Notes under the pieces: generated by a model
Database searches by the model: none
Seen by the model: the letters and a program-made list of their open reading frames with translations, nothing else
What the model was told of the DNA's origin: nothing
Part shown: positions 1 to 8,513 of the stretch, piece by piece
How the letters are laid out: every line of letters begins with the position of its first letter
How positions within the stretch are numbered: the first letter of the stretch is position 1
Made by a program: the position numbers and the translations under genes
Source of the DNA: RGIG2041 sp045546315
GTDB lineage: Bacteria; Bacillota; Clostridia; UBA1381; UMGS1253
Assembly: GCA_045546315.1 (NCBI GenBank)
Contig: JAZQCN010000036.1
Coordinates: forward strand, 1 to 64,000
Direction of reading: 5' to 3'
DNA: 64,000 nt

Positions 1-494
1 CCGGGGAATTCATATTCGTTGAGCAAGTCTCTGATTTCCATTTCAACGAGTTCCATCAATTCAGGATCGTCAACCTGGTCAGCCTTGTTCATGAATACTA
101 CGATGTACGGTACGCCTACCTGACGGGAGAGAAGGATATGCTCTCTTGTCTGCGGCATCGGGCCGTCTGCAGCGGATACAACGAGGATAGCGCCGTCCAT
201 CTGAGCAGCACCTGTGATCATGTTCTTAACGTAGTCAGCATGTCCCGGGCAGTCAACGTGAGCATAGTGACGTGAGTCTGTTTCGTACTCAACGTGAGCT
301 GTAGAAATTGTGATACCTCTTTCTCTTTCTTCCGGAGCCTTATCGATCATATCGTAAGCTTCGTACTTTGCTTTACCCTGCATAGCGAGAACCTTTGTGA
401 TTGCTGCTGTAAGGGAAGTCTTACCGTGGTCAACGTGGCCGATTGTACCAATGTTAACGTGCGGTTTGCTTCTTTCAAATTTTTCCTTTGCCAT
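1..494 (-). CDS. tuf: Elongation factor Tu, N-terminal part (runs off window)
   Basis: EF-Tu is the GTPase that delivers aminoacyl-tRNA to the ribosomal A site. The visible 164 residues are the start of the G domain. They include the P loop GHVDHGKTS, the switch I region ERERGITIS, DCPGH, and NKAD for guanine recognition. The ATG lies at 494-492, with an AAGGAGG-type ribosome binding site upstream. The 3' two thirds of the gene lie beyond base 1. It is the last gene of the str cluster and also has a promoter of its own in the gap after fusA. Identity is certain from the motifs. Confidence 0.98.
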   Translation of the reverse strand, partial: MAKEKFERSKPHVNIGTIGHVDHGKTSLTAAITKVLAMQGKAKYEAYDMIDKAPEERERGITISTAHVEYETDSRHYAHVDCPGHADYVKNMITGAAQMDGAILVVSAADGPMPQTREHILLSRQVGVPYIVVFMNKADQVDDPELMELVEMEIRDLLNEYEFP

Positions 495-543
495 TGTGAA
501 TTTCCTCCTTTATTTCTTTACAGAAAGATTTTATGATATTTCT

Positions 544-572
544 ATTTTATCTGTATTGCAAGAAAAAATCAA
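544..572 (-). promoter_or_regulatory. Predicted sigma-A promoter for tuf
   Basis: On the minus strand TTGATT is followed after 17 bases by TAAAAT. The leader to the tuf start codon is then about 45 bases. This would let tuf be transcribed apart from fusA. It is a sequence match only. Confidence 0.5.
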
Positions 573-618
573 GTCTTTCTTTGAAAATAATCCCGAAATC
601 GCAAAATTATTGCAAAAA

Positions 619-2700
619 TCAGTCTTTCTTTGCTCTGTCGGAGATGATTTTTTCCTGAATGCTCTTCGGTACCTGCTCATAGTGGCTCGGCTCCATTGTA
701 TACTGGCCGCGGCCCTGTGTGCGGGAACGAAGCTCGGTTGCGTAACCAAACATTTCGGCAAGCGGAACGTGTGCAGTGATTGCCTGCGCGCCGTTTCTTG
801 CTTCCATACCCTGAATCATACCACGGCGGGAGTTAAGGTCACCCATAACATCGCCCATGTATTCTTCCGGTGCGATAACAACAACCTTCATAATCGGCTC
901 CTTGAGAACCGGGTTTGCCTTTTTGCAACCCTCTTTGAACGCCATGGAACCTGCAATCTTAAACGCCATTTCCGAAGAGTCGACTTCATGGTAAGAACCG
1001 TATGTCAGTCTAACTCTAACGTCAACTACGTTATAACCTGCCAGTACACCGCTGAGCATTGCGCCCTGGATACCCTGGTCAACAGCCGGGATGTATTCCT
1101 TCGGAATAACACCACCAACGATTTCGTTAACGAATTCGTAGCCGGCACCAGCTTCGAGCGGCTCCATTGTAATAACAACGTGACCGTACTGACCGCGACC
1201 ACCGGACTGTCTTGCGTACTTGTGGTCGATGTCCACGCTCTTGGTGATGGTTTCTCTGTAGGATACCTGCGGATTACCAACATTTGCTTCCACCTTGAAC
1301 TCACGCAGAAGTCTGTCTACGATAATTTCAAGATGCAGCTCGCCCATGCCGGCGATAATAGTCTGACCTGTTTCTTCGTCGGTGTAGGTTTTGAAGGTCG
1401 GGTCTTCTTCAGCCAGCTTAGCCAGTGCGATACCCATCTTCTCCTGACCTGCCTTTGTCTTCGGCTCAATAGCAACACGGATAACCGGTTCCGGGAACTC
1501 CATGCTCTCGAGGATGATCGGATGATCTTCGTCACAGAGTGTGTCACCTGTTGTTGTGTTCTTTAAGCCTACTGCAGCAGCGATATCACCGGAGTAAACG
1601 ATGTCAATATCCTCTCTGTGGTTTGCGTGCATCTGCAGAATACGGCCCATTCTTTCCTTGTTGCCCTTGCATGCATTGAGCACGTAAGAACCGGAAGCGA
1701 GTGTACCGGAATATACTCTGAAGAAGCAGAGCTTACCAACAAACGGGTCTGTAGCAATCTTAAATGCGAGGGCAGCGAACGGCTGGTTATCGCCTGTGAT
1801 TCTTTCGCCCTCTTCGCCGGTTTCCGGATCAACACCCTTGATGTTATCGATGTCGAGCGGGGACGGCATAAAGTCGATGACAGCATCGAGCAAGTGCTGT
1901 ACGCCCTTGTTTCTGTATGCTGTACCGCAAAGCACCGGAACGAACTCGTTCGCGATTGTTGCCTTACGGATGGTCGTACGGATTTCGTCCTCTGTGAGCT
2001 CTTCGCCCTCAAAGTACTTCTCCATCAAAGCCTCATCGCACTCAGCAACCTTCTCAATGAGGTTGTCTCTGTACTTTTCTGCGAGTTCCTTCATATCTTC
2101 CGGAATCTCTTCTTCTCTCTCATCCTTACCGAGGTCATCGTAGTAAACGAATGCCTTCATCTTGATGAGGTCGATGATACCCTTGAAATCAGCTTCAGCG
2201 CCAATCGGGAGCTGAATCGGAACTGCATTACACTTTAATCTGTCAAGCATCATGTCCACAACATTGTAGAAGTCTGCACCCATGATATCCATCTTGTTTA
2301 CAAACGCCATACGCGGAACGCGATACTTGTCAGCCTGACGCCATACGGTTTCAGACTGCGGCTCAACGCCGCCCTTTGCACAAAATACCGTAACGGAACC
2401 GTCAAGTACACGCAGGGAACGCTCAACTTCTACAGTGAAGTCAACGTGTCCCGGTGTGTCGATAATGTTAATTCTATGACCCTTCCACTGTGCGGTTGTT
2501 GCAGCGGATGTGATTGTGATACCACGCTCCTGCTCCTGCGCCATCCAGTCCATCGTAGCGGTACCGTCATGTGTATCACCGATTTTGTAAACGCGGCCTG
2601 TGTAGTACAGAATACGCTCGGTGGTTGTGGTCTTACCTGCGTCGATGTGGGCCATAATACCAATATTTCTTGTTTTTTCAAGTGAAAATTGTCTAGCCAA
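619..2700 (-). CDS. fusA: Elongation factor G
   Basis: EF-G is the translocation GTPase. The 693 residues match the usual length. The G domain opens with the P loop AHIDAGKTTTTERIL and includes RGITITSAATT, DTPGHVDFT and NKMD. Domains II to V follow, with the domain IV region GRGQYGHVVI and the C-terminal EPSHYEQVP. The start codon is TTG at 2700, because GGAGG sits 8 bases upstream and the sequence MARQFSLEKTRNIGIMAH fits the family. It lies between rpsG and tuf, the conserved str order. Confidence 0.98.
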   Translation of the reverse strand: MARQFSLEKTRNIGIMAHIDAGKTTTTERILYYTGRVYKIGDTHDGTATMDWMAQEQERGITITSAATTAQWKGHRINIIDTPGHVDFTVEVERSLRVLDGSVTVFCAKGGVEPQSETVWRQADKYRVPRMAFVNKMDIMGADFYNVVDMMLDRLKCNAVPIQLPIGAEADFKGIIDLIKMKAFVYYDDLGKDEREEEIPEDMKELAEKYRDNLIEKVAECDEALMEKYFEGEELTEDEIRTTIRKATIANEFVPVLCGTAYRNKGVQHLLDAVIDFMPSPLDIDNIKGVDPETGEEGERITGDNQPFAALAFKIATDPFVGKLCFFRVYSGTLASGSYVLNACKGNKERMGRILQMHANHREDIDIVYSGDIAAAVGLKNTTTGDTLCDEDHPIILESMEFPEPVIRVAIEPKTKAGQEKMGIALAKLAEEDPTFKTYTDEETGQTIIAGMGELHLEIIVDRLLREFKVEANVGNPQVSYRETITKSVDIDHKYARQSGGRGQYGHVVITMEPLEAGAGYEFVNEIVGGVIPKEYIPAVDQGIQGAMLSGVLAGYNVVDVRVRLTYGSYHEVDSSEMAFKIAGSMAFKEGCKKANPVLKEPIMKVVVIAPEEYMGDVMGDLNSRRGMIQGMEARNGAQAITAHVPLAEMFGYATELRSRTQGRGQYTMEPSHYEQVPKSIQEKIISDRAKKD

Positions 2701-2815
2701 ACGAAACTCCTCCTTTCTCTAAAAATGCAGCATAGAATATGCCATACTTTTAGGTAACCCTATACGGGTTGTACATTTCAAAATAGTTTTTGCAGCTTGC
2801 ATGAAATTATGCAGA

Positions 2816-3286
2816 CTACCAACGGAAATGTGCACACGCCTTGTTGGCTTCAGCCATCTTGTGTGTATCTTCACGCTTCTTAACAGCACCGCCGGTGTTG
2901 TTGATTGCGTCTAAGATTTCATTTGCAAGTCTTTCCTTCATTGTTCTTTCGCCACGCGCTCTTGCGTAAGCTGTGAGCCAACGCAGACCGAGTGTCTGAC
3001 GGCGCTCCGGACGAACCTCGATCGGCACCTGGTAGTTGGCACCGCCGACACGGCGAGCCTTTACCTCGAGAACCGGCATAATGTTGTCCATTGCCTCCGC
3101 GAAAGCATCTACCGGGTTCTTACCGGTCTTTTCCCCAACAATTTCAAAAGCGTCATACACGATTCTCTGCGCTACGCCTCTTTTACCGTCGAGCATGATG
3201 TTGTTGATCAGCTTTGTTACAACAACGCTGTTGTAAAGCGGATCTGCTAATACTTCTCTCTTCGCAATAAAACCTCTTCTTGGCAC
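2816..3286 (-). CDS. rpsG: 30S ribosomal protein S7
   Basis: S7 binds the 3' domain of 16S rRNA and nucleates assembly of the small-subunit head. I place the start at the GTG at 3286, giving the classic PRRGFIAKREV N-terminus and exactly 156 residues. AAGGAGG lies directly upstream of this GTG. A longer frame from an ATG at 3304 would read through that ribosome binding site and add six unneeded residues. Conserved blocks include GGANYQVPIEV and AYARARGERTM. It follows rpsL in the same operon after a gap of about 170 bases. Confidence 0.96.
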   Translation of the reverse strand: MPRRGFIAKREVLADPLYNSVVVTKLINNIMLDGKRGVAQRIVYDAFEIVGEKTGKNPVDAFAEAMDNIMPVLEVKARRVGGANYQVPIEVRPERRQTLGLRWLTAYARARGERTMKERLANEILDAINNTGGAVKKREDTHKMAEANKACAHFRW

Positions 3287-3456
3287 TTTTCTTCCCTCCT
3301 TCATGATTAATCATAATCACAGGTACTCGGCGGCATCTCTCCATCCGCCGTCAGCGCGCTTATATCTATACAGCCTTGCTAAAAAGCACAGGTTGATATA
3401 CCGCACTATAAATTTGTGATTTTTGGCAAAGCTACATAACTCGTTTGATTGAATTA

Positions 3457-3873
3457 TTACTTTGCTTTCGGCTTCTTTGCACCGTAGCGGCTTCTTGCCT
3501 GGTTACGGTTAGCAACACCCTGTGCATCCAGTGTACCGCGGATGATGTGGTAACGTGTACCCGGAAGGTCACGCACTCTACCGCCCTCGATCAGCACAAC
3601 GCTATGCTCCTGCAGGTTGTGGCCGATACCCGGAATGTAAGCTGTTACTTCAATGCCGTTTGTAAGACGCACTCTGGCAATCTTACGAAGTGCAGAGTTC
3701 GGCTTTTTCGGAGTCATTGTTCTAACAGATGTGCAAACGCCGCGCTTCTGCGGTGCGCTTTGATCTGTAGCCTTCTTCTTCAGAGAGTTGAGACCCTTCT
3801 GGAGCGCCGGTGCTGTAGACTTGAACTCCTTGTCCTTTCTGCCCTTTCTTACCAACTGGTTAAATGTAGGCAT
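3457..3873 (-). CDS. rpsL: 30S ribosomal protein S12
   Basis: S12 is a decoding-centre protein. The 138 residues carry TPKKPNSALRK and GIGHNLQEHSVVL, the two loops near the A site where streptomycin resistance changes map; both lysines are present, so the sequence is of the wild-type form. Compared with the short E. coli-type protein there is an insert of about 15 residues between PALQ and QKRGVCT, a form I associate with Clostridia. The ATG at 3873 is preceded by AAGGAGG. Confidence 0.97.
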   Translation of the reverse strand: MPTFNQLVRKGRKDKEFKSTAPALQKGLNSLKKKATDQSAPQKRGVCTSVRTMTPKKPNSALRKIARVRLTNGIEVTAYIPGIGHNLQEHSVVLIEGGRVRDLPGTRYHIIRGTLDAQGVANRNQARSRYGAKKPKAK

Positions 3874-3922
3874 GTTTGGTGATTCCTCCTTCCCAAAAAT
3901 ATTATATATAAAGGCTTTGCCC

Positions 3923-4171
3923 TTATACCGATTTTAAGATGACTGCAACTGCCGCGCCGACATGAATGCCTGCTGCGTGCCCCAGCTCAGCCATTGTTTT
4001 TACGAAAACCACTTCGACTGCCTCTTTTCTGCAAAGCGCAACGAAGGGCTCCGTGACGTGAGGATCGGCGTCTTCTGCAACGAACGCCGTCTTTACATTA
4101 CCCGCTTCTACTTCTTTTTTCGATTGTTTGATACCGACTCGGGCGTCAGCATCTTTCAAAGTGTTTAACAT
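3923..4171 (-). CDS. L7Ae-like ribosomal protein (YbxF/RplGB type)
   Basis: This small protein of 82 residues belongs to the L7Ae/L30e/S12e/Gadd45 fold, a group that binds kink-turn RNA. In many Firmicutes a gene of this kind sits between rpoC and rpsL. It has the alternating pattern of the family (NVKTAFVAEDADP, HVTEPFVALCRKE, and a Gly/Ala-rich C-terminal helix HAAGIHVGAAVAVILKS). The ATG at 4171 is chosen because GGAGG lies about 7 bases upstream; a TTG at 4183 would overlap that site. Here it is the first gene of the str operon, with a strong promoter directly upstream and no rpoC beside it. Confidence 0.85.
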   Translation of the reverse strand: MLNTLKDADARVGIKQSKKEVEAGNVKTAFVAEDADPHVTEPFVALCRKEAVEVVFVKTMAELGHAAGIHVGAAVAVILKSV

Positions 4172-4251
4172 AGTTTCCTCCAATTTTATCTACCGTTTAC
4201 TTAACCGTATTTGGGCGCACTTGTCCCACATACCTAAACCCAGACTAACTC

Positions 4252-4280
4252 ATTGTAACAGCATTGTCAACCTTTGTCAA
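4252..4280 (-). promoter_or_regulatory. Strong sigma-A promoter of the str operon
   Basis: On the minus strand TTGACA (4280-4275) is separated by exactly 17 bases from TACAAT (4257-4252). A second TTGACA lies inside the spacer, in too close a position to act as the -35 element for this -10. The promoter points at the L7Ae-rpsL-rpsG-fusA-tuf genes. Confidence 0.8.
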
Positions 4281-4348
4281 CACCTTTTTTAAAAAATTTT
4301 TTGGTATACCAGATAGGGGAAAATACGCCGTTTTGGCCACAATAGATT

Positions 4349-4494
4349 GTAGGGGGCGATTCACGAATCGCCCGTTGGGTTTTGCCTGCCCGACGAGCCT
4401 ACTTTTGAATGCAAAAGTAGCAAAACGAAGGGGGAGTTCCGATTCTCCCCCTTCAACCCCCTCAAAACGGCTTAAGGGGACTTGCCGTCCCCTC
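4349..4494. repeat. Block of four GC-rich hairpins (intergenic repeat)
   Basis: Four inverted repeats follow each other: GGGCGATT with AATCGCCC (4354-4373), CTACTTTT with AAAAGTAG (4399-4420), GGGGGAG with CTCCCCC (4430-4451), and AGGGGAC with GTCCCCT (about 4475-4493). The composition is much richer in GC than the flanks. It looks like a dispersed intergenic repeat, perhaps a MITE or REP-like element. I see no coding potential in it. Confidence 0.6.
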
Positions 4495-4594
4495 TAAGAA
4501 TCCCCTGCTCGCTCACCGGAAATATATGTTTCTATTTTCAAACTTCAATATTTATGCTATACTATAAAAAAGAATATGTTTTAGGGGGAAGGAC

Positions 4595-5512
4595 ATGCAG
4601 TTCATATTTGACAAGATAGAAGAAAGAGATGTCGATTTTATTATTATGCGCGCCTTTGCGGAGCTTTCCGGGTTTACTTCTCTTTTTCTAAAAAAGGCAG
4701 GATACCCTTTAAATAGTGTAATCAGCATTGAACACTCCTTTACTGATAGTGAACTCGGTGAATCGGACATTACCGTAATTGTCGCACACAAAAAACAAAA
4801 GTTAGGTTTGCTTATAGAAAATAAAATTGATGCAACGGCAATGCCCGAACAATACCTACGATATACCTATCGCGGAGAACGCGGTAAACAAGCAGGTAAA
4901 TACGACTCTTTTGCAGTGTTTCTTATTGCCCCACAAGCATACATAGATAGTAACGAAGAAGCAGCCAAGTATACAAATACGATTTCATATGAAAGTATTT
5001 TGCAATTTTTCCTCTCTGTAAACAGACTTTTAGATGCTGAAATCATAAAATCCGCTATAAAAAAGCAAGCACGAGGCTACATCGTACAGGAGGTTCCTTC
5101 CATAACCCTTTTTTGGAAACAGCTTTATAGTTACTGTTGTTCATCCAATACAAAAATTGAAATGTACCCCGTTCAAGGTCCAAAAGGACCTCGTTCAACA
5201 TGGGTGCAATATAAAACACCTTTAAAAGGCACGACTCTTTACTTTAAGTCAAATCAAGGTATTGTAGATTTGGAATTCACCGGAAAACTCCAAGATAGCC
5301 AACGACTAAAAACCGAACTGGCAAAACATAAAGATGCCAATATGCATTGGGCAGACACAGGCTCTTCTTTAAGTTTACGCATCAAGGTTGACATCATAGA
5401 TTTTAAACAACCTTTTGAAAAGTACCACAAAGAAATCGTCTCAATGCTGAATGCCGTTGAAGCATTAACCACGTTCGCAACAACCCTGAATGATATAGGG
5501 TACATAATATAG
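4595..5512 (+). CDS. PD-(D/E)XK nuclease superfamily protein
   Basis: This 305-residue protein has the nuclease-fold signature of the superfamily: ESDITVIV about residue 53, followed by LGLLIENKIDA about residue 70. This gives an acidic residue, a second acid and a lysine (E-x-K as ENK), which bind the metal. The middle carries YRGERGKQAGKYDSF and then FAVFLIAPQAY, the later strand and helix of the fold. The C-terminal half is unrecognised and may bind a ligand or DNA. The ATG has AGGGGGAAGG upstream. Base composition is clearly more AT-rich than the neighbours and hairpin-rich repeats lie on both sides, which suggests recent acquisition. Proteins of this kind are often defence-related, but no partner gene is present and the function is not assigned. 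Confidence 0.7.
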   Translation: MQFIFDKIEERDVDFIIMRAFAELSGFTSLFLKKAGYPLNSVISIEHSFTDSELGESDITVIVAHKKQKLGLLIENKIDATAMPEQYLRYTYRGERGKQAGKYDSFAVFLIAPQAYIDSNEEAAKYTNTISYESILQFFLSVNRLLDAEIIKSAIKKQARGYIVQEVPSITLFWKQLYSYCCSSNTKIEMYPVQGPKGPRSTWVQYKTPLKGTTLYFKSNQGIVDLEFTGKLQDSQRLKTELAKHKDANMHWADTGSSLSLRIKVDIIDFKQPFEKYHKEIVSMLNAVEALTTFATTLNDIGYII

Positions 5513-5577
5513 TGATATTTGTGGCGTGCATCGCAAAACAAATTCCAATCAGCATAAAAAGCGGAATTTTGGATGCA

Positions 5578-5647
5578 GTAGGGAACGACCTGTGTGTCGT
5601 TCCGTTCCTGCCATGTTCACGGCGCGGCACACAGGCGCGCGCCCTAC
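5578..5647. repeat. GC-rich repeat with inverted ends
   Basis: The element begins GTAGGG (5578-5583) and ends CCCTAC (5642-5647), so its ends are inverted copies. An inner hairpin pairs GGAACGAC with GTCGTTCC. It lies just downstream of the nuclease-like gene, on the other side from the hairpin block at 4349-4494. A short non-coding mobile repeat is the likeliest reading. Confidence 0.55.
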
Positions 5648-5724
5648 GGCGTACGGGCTTGCCGCTGTAACGCAGTAATGCGCCAAAATTACCTTTTTAC
5701 AACCGCAATCAGCGAACAAATGCA

Positions 5725-5757
5725 CAAAAAAAGGAACGCAGATGCGTTCCCTTTTTT
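5725..5757 (-). terminator. Intrinsic terminator of the rpsU-yqeY unit
   Basis: GGAACGCA (5733-5740) pairs with TGCGTTCC (5743-5750), followed on the minus strand by a run of T. It begins three bases after the stop codon of the YqeY gene. Confidence 0.8.
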
Positions 5758-5759
5758 CT

Positions 5760-6203
5760 TTAACCTAATAACTTTTTTGCAATCGCGCCGATGGTTTTAC
5801 CGTCTGCACGACCCTTGGTCTGTGCGGTAACCATACCCATCACCTTGCCCATATCCTTAATAGATGCGGCACCGGTTTTTGCAATCGCTTCGCGGACAAT
5901 CTCCGTAATTTCTTCTTCGGAAAGCTGCGCCGGCAGGTAAGTCATTAAAACCTCCATCTCGCGCTTTAAGTTTTCCACCAAATCCTCTCTGCCGCTCTTT
6001 TCAAAATCCGGCAGGGAATCCTTTCTTTGCTTGAGCTCTTTGGCGATGACTTCGATAACGCCTTCCTCGTCAAGCTCTGTGAGATGATCCTTCTCGTATT
6101 GCAGAATTGCACTGCGGACAAGCTGTACCGTGTTTTTACGGATCACATCCTTATCCTTCATTGCCTGCTTCAAATCTGCAGCAAGCTGTTCTTTGAGTCC
6201 CAT
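5760..6203 (-). CDS. GatB/YqeY domain-containing protein
   Basis: The 147-residue protein is a stand-alone YqeY-type protein, related to the C-terminal tRNA-binding domain of GatB of the glutamyl-tRNA(Gln) amidotransferase. It shows the family pattern LKQAMKDKD, TVQLVRSAI, the long charged helix region, TYLPAQLSEEEI, and the C-terminal GKVMGMVTAQTKGRADGKTIGAIAKKLL. The start is the ATG at 6203, because AAGGG lies at good distance; a GTG at 6212 overlaps that site. It follows rpsU closely, a common pairing in Firmicutes. A precise role is not established. Confidence 0.93.
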   Translation of the reverse strand: MGLKEQLAADLKQAMKDKDVIRKNTVQLVRSAILQYEKDHLTELDEEGVIEVIAKELKQRKDSLPDFEKSGREDLVENLKREMEVLMTYLPAQLSEEEITEIVREAIAKTGAASIKDMGKVMGMVTAQTKGRADGKTIGAIAKKLLG

Positions 6204-6218
6204 ATTTTTCACCCTTAA

Positions 6219-6395
6219 TTACTTAAACTTTCTCTTGCGGGCAGCCTCAGACTTCTTCTTACGCTTTACGCTCGGCTTTTCATAGTGCTCTCTCTTTCTG
6301 AGCTCCGTTAAAACACCGGACTTTGCGCATTGACGTTTAAATCTGCGAAGTGCATTATCTAAAGACTCATTGTCCTTTACTCTGATTTCAGACAT
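6219..6395 (-). CDS. rpsU: 30S ribosomal protein S21
   Basis: S21 is a small basic subunit protein near the platform of the 30S subunit. The start at 6395 gives SEIRVKDNESLDNALRRFK and 58 residues, ending in the lysine- and arginine-rich tail KRKKKSEAARKRKFK. The ATG is preceded by AAGGGAG. A longer frame to 6425 adds ten residues with no family match. Confidence 0.96.
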   Translation of the reverse strand: MSEIRVKDNESLDNALRRFKRQCAKSGVLTELRKREHYEKPSVKRKKKSEAARKRKFK

Positions 6396-6474
6396 TACTT
6401 TCACTCCCTTCACTACTATATACATAATAGTGTTTACCCTATCCGGATGGACAAGATATACAAATGTACTACAT

Positions 6475-6504
6475 ATTATACTCCCAAATCCGCTGCCGTG
6501 TCAA
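6475..6504 (-). promoter_or_regulatory. Promoter of rpsU
   Basis: On the minus strand TTGACA (6504-6499) and TATAAT (6480-6475) are both perfect, with an 18-base spacer. It drives rpsU and the following YqeY gene. Confidence 0.75.
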
Positions 6505-6560
6505 TAGTTAATTTAATTTTTTTTGCAATCCGCTTTTTATGCCTCTTCTGCAAAAAAGAG

Positions 6561-6589
6561 TTGTTTTTTTCTTCAGAAAAGTATACAAT
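6561..6589 (+). promoter_or_regulatory. Predicted promoter of the glycosyltransferase-ispD-ispF unit
   Basis: TTGTTT (6561-6566) is followed after 17 bases by TACAAT (6584-6589). It is the best match in the divergent gap with rpsU. Confidence 0.5.
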
Positions 6590-6657
6590 GTATTTATACA
6601 AGCATGCATTATATTATATAATGAAGAAAGACACAAAAGAAACGGAGGCAAAGCCAA

Positions 6658-7776
6658 TTGAACATACTGATTCTTTCCATTAAAGCCGGTATGGGACACC
6701 ACAAAACCGGCATGGCCATCAAATCCTATTTTGAAAGCCGTGCCAGCCGCTGCGAAATGCTCAATACATATGACTACATTAACCACGCACTGTCCGAATC
6801 CGTAAATCAGGGATATTTGCTTTCCACGAAATATACCCCGAGAATGTGGGGCAGAGTTTACCGCCTTGCCGAAAAGCGGCAAAAAACCGACCCGAGCTTC
6901 CTTTCGGATACAATCAATAAAATCACAACCGGCAAGCTGCTTAAATATGTGCAGGATTTTGCGCCGGATGCCATAATCTGCACGCACGTTTTCGCCGCAC
7001 AGATTGCAACCTACTTTAAAAGAAAGTGCGGCATCACCTGCCCGATGTACGGTGTAATTACCGACTTTACGGTGCATCCGTTTTGGGAGGATGTGGACAT
7101 GGACTACTATGTCACGCCGTCCAGCCTGTTAAATCTGCAATTGGAAAAGCGTGGCTTAGACAGCACCAAGGCGCTGCCGTTCGGCATCCCGATTGAGCCG
7201 AAATTCAGCACAAAAACCGAAAAACGCGCCGCGCGCAATCAGCTCGGCATTGAGAATAAACCGACACTGCTTGTGATGATGGGCTCTATGGGGTACGGTA
7301 AGCTGCTCGACAACTTAGAGCTTTTGGACAATATGAAAGCGGATTTTCAGGTCATTTGCGTTTGCGGCAATAACAAGCATCTCAAAAAGCGCATCGAACA
7401 GCACCGCTGGCAAAAAAATGTTCTGGCGCTCGGTTATGTAAATAATGTAGAGCTGTTGATGGATGCCGCTGATGTAATTATCACGAAGCCGGGCGGATTG
7501 ACTACTTCCGAATTTCTCGCAAAGGGCTTGCCGGCAATTTTGCTGAATCCGATTCCGGGACAAGAGGACCGCAACACAGAATTTTTGCTCAATAACGGAC
7601 TTGCCATCCGCGCAAGCAAGACCTTCCCGATTGACGAAGCTGTATACCAGCTCCTGAAGCACAATTGGCGTTTGGACCTTTTGTCGCTCGCGGCAAAAAA
7701 TATGGGCAAGCCGAATGCGGTGATTGATTTATACAACCACATCGCCGAAGGGCAAATGGAAAAACTCAAAAAATAA
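6658..7776 (+). CDS. Processive diacylglycerol glucosyltransferase-like (MGDG synthase family) glycosyltransferase
   Basis: The 372-residue GT28-type enzyme transfers a sugar from a nucleotide donor to diacylglycerol, making membrane glycolipids in the cytoplasmic leaflet (family knowledge; donor not provable here). The N-terminal MGDG-synthase domain begins ILILSIKAGMGHHKTG and contains CTHVFAAQIAT and GVITDFTVHPFWE. The C-terminal donor-binding half has TLLVMMGSMGYGK and the signature MDAADVIITKPGGLTTSEFLAKGLPAIL. It starts at TTG (6658), preceded by GGAGG. It is the first gene of a three-gene unit with ispD and ispF, so lipid carrier and glycolipid supply may be co-expressed. Confidence 0.88.
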   Translation: MNILILSIKAGMGHHKTGMAIKSYFESRASRCEMLNTYDYINHALSESVNQGYLLSTKYTPRMWGRVYRLAEKRQKTDPSFLSDTINKITTGKLLKYVQDFAPDAIICTHVFAAQIATYFKRKCGITCPMYGVITDFTVHPFWEDVDMDYYVTPSSLLNLQLEKRGLDSTKALPFGIPIEPKFSTKTEKRAARNQLGIENKPTLLVMMGSMGYGKLLDNLELLDNMKADFQVICVCGNNKHLKKRIEQHRWQKNVLALGYVNNVELLMDAADVIITKPGGLTTSEFLAKGLPAILLNPIPGQEDRNTEFLLNNGLAIRASKTFPIDEAVYQLLKHNWRLDLLSLAAKNMGKPNAVIDLYNHIAEGQMEKLKK

Positions 7777-7790
7777 CGGAGGTTTATGTT

Positions 7791-8510
7791 ATGGCAAAAA
7801 AACCGACCGCCTGCGCCGTAATTGTTGCTGCAGGCAGCGGCACGCGCATGAAACAGCTTAAGAAAAAGGACGGCACCCCCGTCAACAAGGTGTTCCGCGC
7901 CATCGGCGAAGTGCCTGTGATTGCACACACGCTGCACGCCTTCGAGCAGACCGATTGCATCGGCGAAATCGTTATCGTTACGCGCGAGGCAGATATTGCC
8001 GAGCTGGCGCAAATCGTAAAAAGCTTCGGCTTTAAAAAAATCAGGGGCATCGTTGCCGGCGGTGACACAAGGCAGCAATCCGTCGTAAACGGTCTTACCG
8101 AGGTCAAAAGCGAAATCGTTTTGATTCACGACGGCGCTCGCGCACTGGTTACACCGGAAACCATCCGCCGCGTATATGACGGCGTTTGCACAGGCACAGC
8201 CGCAGGCGTAACCGCAGCCGTGCGCGTAAAGGATACAATTAAACGCGCAGACGAAAACGATGTGGTGCTCGAAAGTGTACCGCGCGAGGCTCTCTGGAGC
8301 ATTCAGACACCGCAGGGCTTCTACACAGAGGACATCATCGAATTTCATCGCCGCGGCGCCGCAGCCGGCGCAGCCTTTACCGACGACTGTATGGCAGCAG
8401 AGTTTTGCGGTGCAAAGGTGCAGCTTGTCGAAGGCGATTATACCAACATAAAAATTACAACAGAGGAAGATATGGCATATGCCGAATTCCTGATAGCAAA
8501 GGAGAACTAA
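7791..8510 (+). CDS. ispD: 2-C-methyl-D-erythritol 4-phosphate cytidylyltransferase
   Basis: IspD joins CTP to methylerythritol phosphate, the third step of the non-mevalonate isoprenoid pathway. The 239-residue protein has the nucleotidyltransferase loop VIVAAGSGTRMK, GGDTRQQSVVNGL, the HDGARAL motif near residue 110, and the end motif EGDYTNIKITTEEDM. The ATG at 7791 is preceded by GGAGG. It lies 14 bases after the glycosyltransferase and 3 bases before ispF, so the three genes are one unit. Confidence 0.96.
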   Translation: MAKKPTACAVIVAAGSGTRMKQLKKKDGTPVNKVFRAIGEVPVIAHTLHAFEQTDCIGEIVIVTREADIAELAQIVKSFGFKKIRGIVAGGDTRQQSVVNGLTEVKSEIVLIHDGARALVTPETIRRVYDGVCTGTAAGVTAAVRVKDTIKRADENDVVLESVPREALWSIQTPQGFYTEDIIEFHRRGAAAGAAFTDDCMAAEFCGAKVQLVEGDYTNIKITTEEDMAYAEFLIAKEN

Positions 8511-8513
8511 CCC

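Noticed and set aside
397..1566. Long plus-strand open frame of 389 codons across fusA
   Set aside because: It lies antisense to EF-G, has no ribosome binding site and is rich in C and F without any family match; it is a shadow of the biased fusA codons.
2701..2815. Small hairpin (AACCC with GGGTT) between rpsG and fusA as a terminator
   Set aside because: The stem is only five pairs and there is no T run; the genes are one operon.
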